NCBI GenBank assembly: GCA_013043085.1
Contig: JABDOU010000370.1
Location: 1-6,736 of the forward strand
Direction of reading: 5' to 3'
DNA length: 6,736 nucleotides
DNA from: Acidimicrobiia bacterium
Lineage (GTDB): Bacteria > Actinomycetota > Acidimicrobiia > Spongiisociales > SHLN01
Below, piece by piece: positions 5,110 to 6,736 of this stretch (the first letter of the stretch is position 1; the number at the start of each line of letters is the position of its first letter). A program made the translations under genes and the position numbers. The notes beneath the pieces were generated by a model. That model worked only from the letters and a program-made list of their open reading frames with translations. It had not been told where the DNA came from and searched no databases.

Positions 5110-5766
5110 CTAAGACGTCTTGACCGGGTGGCGAAGCACCGTCTTCAGGTTCTCTGGTTTCGCCCTGCGCGGGTCACCCAGGTAGATCTCGTGGTGGCGG
5201 CCGTGGAGCTCCAACCTGTGCTCCTGGGCATAGGCGTCCATCATCGCGATTGACCTGGGCTCGTCAGCGTATGGGCCGATGTGCATGAGTTGAATCGCAG
5301 GACCCTCGCACCATCGCTCCATGCGCATCTTGGAAAACGCTGGACCGGGTCGCTTGTCGTGGGCCTGGTCGACAGCGGATTGGAACATATCGGGGGTGAT
5401 GTGATCCGGCTGCAACATGAGCAGCGTGTAGAGCCACGGCTCCTTGACCTTGCTATCAAAAGAAAACCGTCCTGATTCGGTCGACCACAGACCCTCAATG
5501 GCCATGACGGTGAAATCGAGCGGGTTCTCGGGATCGAGCTTCGACATGAATTTGAGGGTGTACCCAACGCCGTACATGGCGCCCATCGAGTCGACGAACT
5601 CCTCAGAGTCACCGGGAAGGACGCCGGCACCGATCTGACCGTCGATCATCGTGAACTGCAACTCTGGCACCTCCACAAACGTGACCTCCTTGGCAGACGG
5701 GAGGTACAGGTGCTTGTACTTCTTCTTGAGGTCGAGCTTCTCAACCGACTTCGTTGCAGCAGGCAT
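5110..5766 (-). CDS. GyrI-like small-molecule-binding domain protein
   Basis: This 218-aa soluble protein matches the stand-alone GyrI-like (SOUL/AraC effector-binding type) family and is of usual length. Near the N-terminus it has L-x-x-K-K-x-Y-K-H-L-Y and a strand ending I-D-G-Q-I-G-A-G (41-48). Mid-protein come I-E-G-L-W (90-94) and Trp111. The second half carries the family's long conserved stretch: E-G-P-A-I-Q-L-M-H-I-G-P-Y (154-166), a following D-E-P, H-H-E-I-Y-L-G-D-P-R-R (191-201) and L-R-H-P-V near the end. Relatives bind hydrophobic compounds, and some GyrI-like proteins hydrolyse cyclopropane-containing DNA-alkylating antibiotics (known for the family; whether this one does is untested). 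There is no DNA-binding domain, so it is not a regulator by itself. The ATG is set by TGGAGGTG (complement of 5771-5778). It follows the ABC-F gene on the same strand after 121 nt, and that gap may hold its own promoter or a leader. Confidence 0.9.
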   Translation of the reverse strand: MPAATKSVEKLDLKKKYKHLYLPSAKEVTFVEVPELQFTMIDGQIGAGVLPGDSEEFVDSMGAMYGVGYTLKFMSKLDPENPLDFTVMAIEGLWSTESGRFSFDSKVKEPWLYTLLMLQPDHITPDMFQSAVDQAHDKRPGPAFSKMRMERWCEGPAIQLMHIGPYADEPRSIAMMDAYAQEHRLELHGRHHEIYLGDPRRAKPENLKTVLRHPVKTS

Positions 5767-5828
5767 GACACACCTCCATTTTCTTGAAGACTCCGGTGCA
5801 CAAGGTATCGAAACCAGGGTGTGTCACG
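5766..5828 (-). promoter_or_regulatory. Leader that can pair with the GyrI-like start codon
   Basis: Read on the minus strand, TGACACACC (5826-5818) is the exact reverse complement of GGTGTGTCA (5774-5766). The latter covers the end of the Shine-Dalgarno and the A of the start codon. Two more outer pairs (G-U, then C-G) take the helix to 11 bp and enclose the whole ATG, with a 43-nt loop. If the transcript starts upstream of 5828, this could hide the start of translation. Only the pairing is seen; regulation is inference. Confidence 0.4.
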
Positions 5829-5887
5829 TAGAGGCGCCAGTCCTGAATGTTGCTTCGACCGGCTGACGCAATGGTCGGGCGCTCGAA
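5767..5887 (-). other. Spacer between the ABC-F and GyrI-like genes
   Basis: This 121-nt gap follows the ABC-F stop. It contains a short stem (CGACC/GGTCG arms at 5856-5860 and 5873-5877) with no T-run and the start-codon-pairing leader described separately. I saw no convincing -35/-10 pair, so whether the second gene has its own promoter is open. Confidence 0.3.
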
Positions 5888-6736
5888 TCAGGCCAGTGCC
5901 ACCAGATCCAGTAGCGACTCGTCGAAGTACGACGTGGTTCCTTCCGGCATCAGAATCGCCCTGTCGACGCCCAGTCCGGCGACAAAGTCCGTGTCGTGGC
6001 TGACGAGAATCATCGACCCCGGGTATACACGGAGCGCCTCGAGGAGCGCGACTTTGGCCTGCGGGTCCAGGTTGTTGGTTGGTTCATCGAGCAGCATCAG
6101 GTTGGGTCCTGACAGCACGAGCTGGGCCAACGCCAGTTTGGTCTTTTCGCCGCCGGACAGCGTCCCCGCATCCTGGTCGACCTTGTCTGCCAGCAGGAAG
6201 TGCCCCAGAAGTGACCGGAGTACTTGATCCGGCTCGGTCGAGACTTCGCGAGCGTGATCGAACACCGTGACACCCCGCTTGATCTGTTCGTGCTCCTGGG
6301 CGTAATAGCCGAGCTTGGCATTGTGACCAACGTCGAGCGAACCCACGTCCGGCGTCTCTACCCCGGCCAGGATCCTCAGGAGCGTGGTTTTGCCTGCACC
6401 GTTGAGGCCAAGGATGAGCAGACGCTCGCCTCGTTCAATCACGACATCGACATCGAGAAACACAACATTGTCACCAAAGGCCTTGCCGAGGTCGTGAGCT
6501 TCGAGTGGAATACGACCGCTCTGTTCAGGCATCGGGAATCGGACCGTGACGTTTCTGCCCTCCCGGGAAACTTCGGTCAACTCGCTCTTCATGCGATCGA
6601 CCCTGGTTTCCCAGCTGCGAGCGCGCTTCGCCATCTTTTCGGTTGTTCCTTTGAAGCGCCGGATGCCCTCCTCGAGACGGGCGATCTTCTCGTCCTGATG
6701 CTTGCGCTCGCGAATCCGTTGCTCGCGACGGCGGTC
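5888..6736 (-). CDS. ABC-F family ATPase, C-terminal half (cut by window edge)
   Basis: This partial gene runs off the right edge, and its first ABC domain and start are not in the window. About 282 residues are visible. The first 50 or so (rich in Arg, Glu and Lys, including R-E-R-K-H-Q-D-E-K-I-A-R-L-E) are the charged helical linker that joins the two ATPase domains of ABC-F proteins. The second domain follows: Walker A G-L-N-G-A-G-K-T-T (codons about 6409-6383), a Q-loop region (Y-Y-A-Q-E-H), signature L-S-G-G-E-K-T-K-L (from 6160), Walker B L-M-L-L-D-E-P-T-N-N-L-D and the switch L-V-S-H-D. There are no membrane segments. ABC-F proteins act on ribosomes, either as translation factors or as antibiotic-protection proteins. 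The tail after the last motifs is short, without a long C-terminal extension. The subgroup cannot be told without the first half and linker tip. The family is secure. Confidence 0.95.
   Translation of the reverse strand, partial: DRRREQRIRERKHQDEKIARLEEGIRRFKGTTEKMAKRARSWETRVDRMKSELTEVSREGRNVTVRFPMPEQSGRIPLEAHDLGKAFGDNVVFLDVDVVIERGERLLILGLNGAGKTTLLRILAGVETPDVGSLDVGHNAKLGYYAQEHEQIKRGVTVFDHAREVSTEPDQVLRSLLGHFLLADKVDQDAGTLSGGEKTKLALAQLVLSGPNLMLLDEPTNNLDPQAKVALLEALRVYPGSMILVSHDTDFVAGLGVDRAILMPEGTTSYFDESLLDLVALA

Noticed and set aside
5112..5121. 10-bp palindrome AAGACGTCTT at the end of the GyrI-like gene
   Set aside because: It mostly lies in coding sequence (the K-T-S tail and stop), is short, has no loop for a hairpin and no other copy was seen.
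4711..5253. Plus-strand open frame across the end of the candidate anti-sigma gene and into the GyrI-like gene
   Set aside because: It is out of frame with the paralogous domain, crosses the hairpin region and is antisense to the GyrI-like gene. Its translation is Arg-rich without a domain.
6080..6088. GGTTCATC match to one arm of the inverted repeat at 3220-3245
   Set aside because: It is the minus-strand coding of Walker B D-E-P in the ABC-F protein and lacks the second arm, so it is coincidence.
1..6736. tRNA, rRNA, CRISPR array, IS element, integrase or attachment site
   Set aside because: I looked on both strands and saw no cloverleaf, no repeated spaced units, no terminal inverted repeats and no transposase or integrase motif.

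Overview
The window looks like chromosomal DNA from a free-living actinobacterium. It is moderately GC-rich and uses a GTG start behind a strong Shine-Dalgarno. It carries a SigE-type ECF sigma factor of the kind expanded in Actinomycetota and a single-cysteine ArsC/LMW-PTP-like protein. The class (for example Acidimicrobiia) is a guess. No tRNA, rRNA, IS element, integrase or CRISPR array was seen, so nothing marks the region as recently acquired.

Layout, left to right. (1) 10-648 (+) is a small lipoprotein with an N-terminal coiled coil and a SnoaL/NTF2-like C-terminal domain. (2) 691-2420 (+) is a two-gene unit: a full-length two-half chromate-type transporter (ChrA family), then 2 nt later a short LMW-PTP/arsenate-reductase-like protein whose phosphate-binding loop has Lys where the family has its invariant Arg. 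(3) 2556-3122 (+) is a 188-aa polytopic membrane protein of unknown function, with a GTG start behind AAGGAGG. (4) 3259-4990 (+) is the most interesting part. Three genes overlap by ATGA junctions: a 132-aa membrane protein, an ECF sigma factor and a 246-aa membrane protein. The two membrane proteins share a clearly homologous domain (36 of 59 residues identical over the first ungapped block). The second one adds a short charged cytoplasmic N-terminus, an extra N-terminal TM segment and a C-terminal TM segment. By position and topology it is the candidate anti-sigma factor, and the first may be a partner or second sensor. No zinc-finger anti-sigma motif and no cysteine is present in either. 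The operon leader carries a perfect 10-bp inverted repeat running into the ribosome-binding site. (5) 4991-5109 is a convergent intergenic region with two hairpins. (6) On the minus strand, 6736-5888 is the C-terminal half of an ABC-F ATPase cut by the window edge. It is followed 121 nt later by a GyrI-like small-molecule-binding protein (5766-5110), whose 5' leader can pair with its own start codon.

How they may work together: segment 4 reads as a self-contained signalling module in which membrane proteins hold or release a sigma factor. The promoters it controls cannot be read from this window. The chromate-transporter unit and the ABC-F/GyrI-like pair would both fit oxyanion or toxicant handling, but that link is inference.
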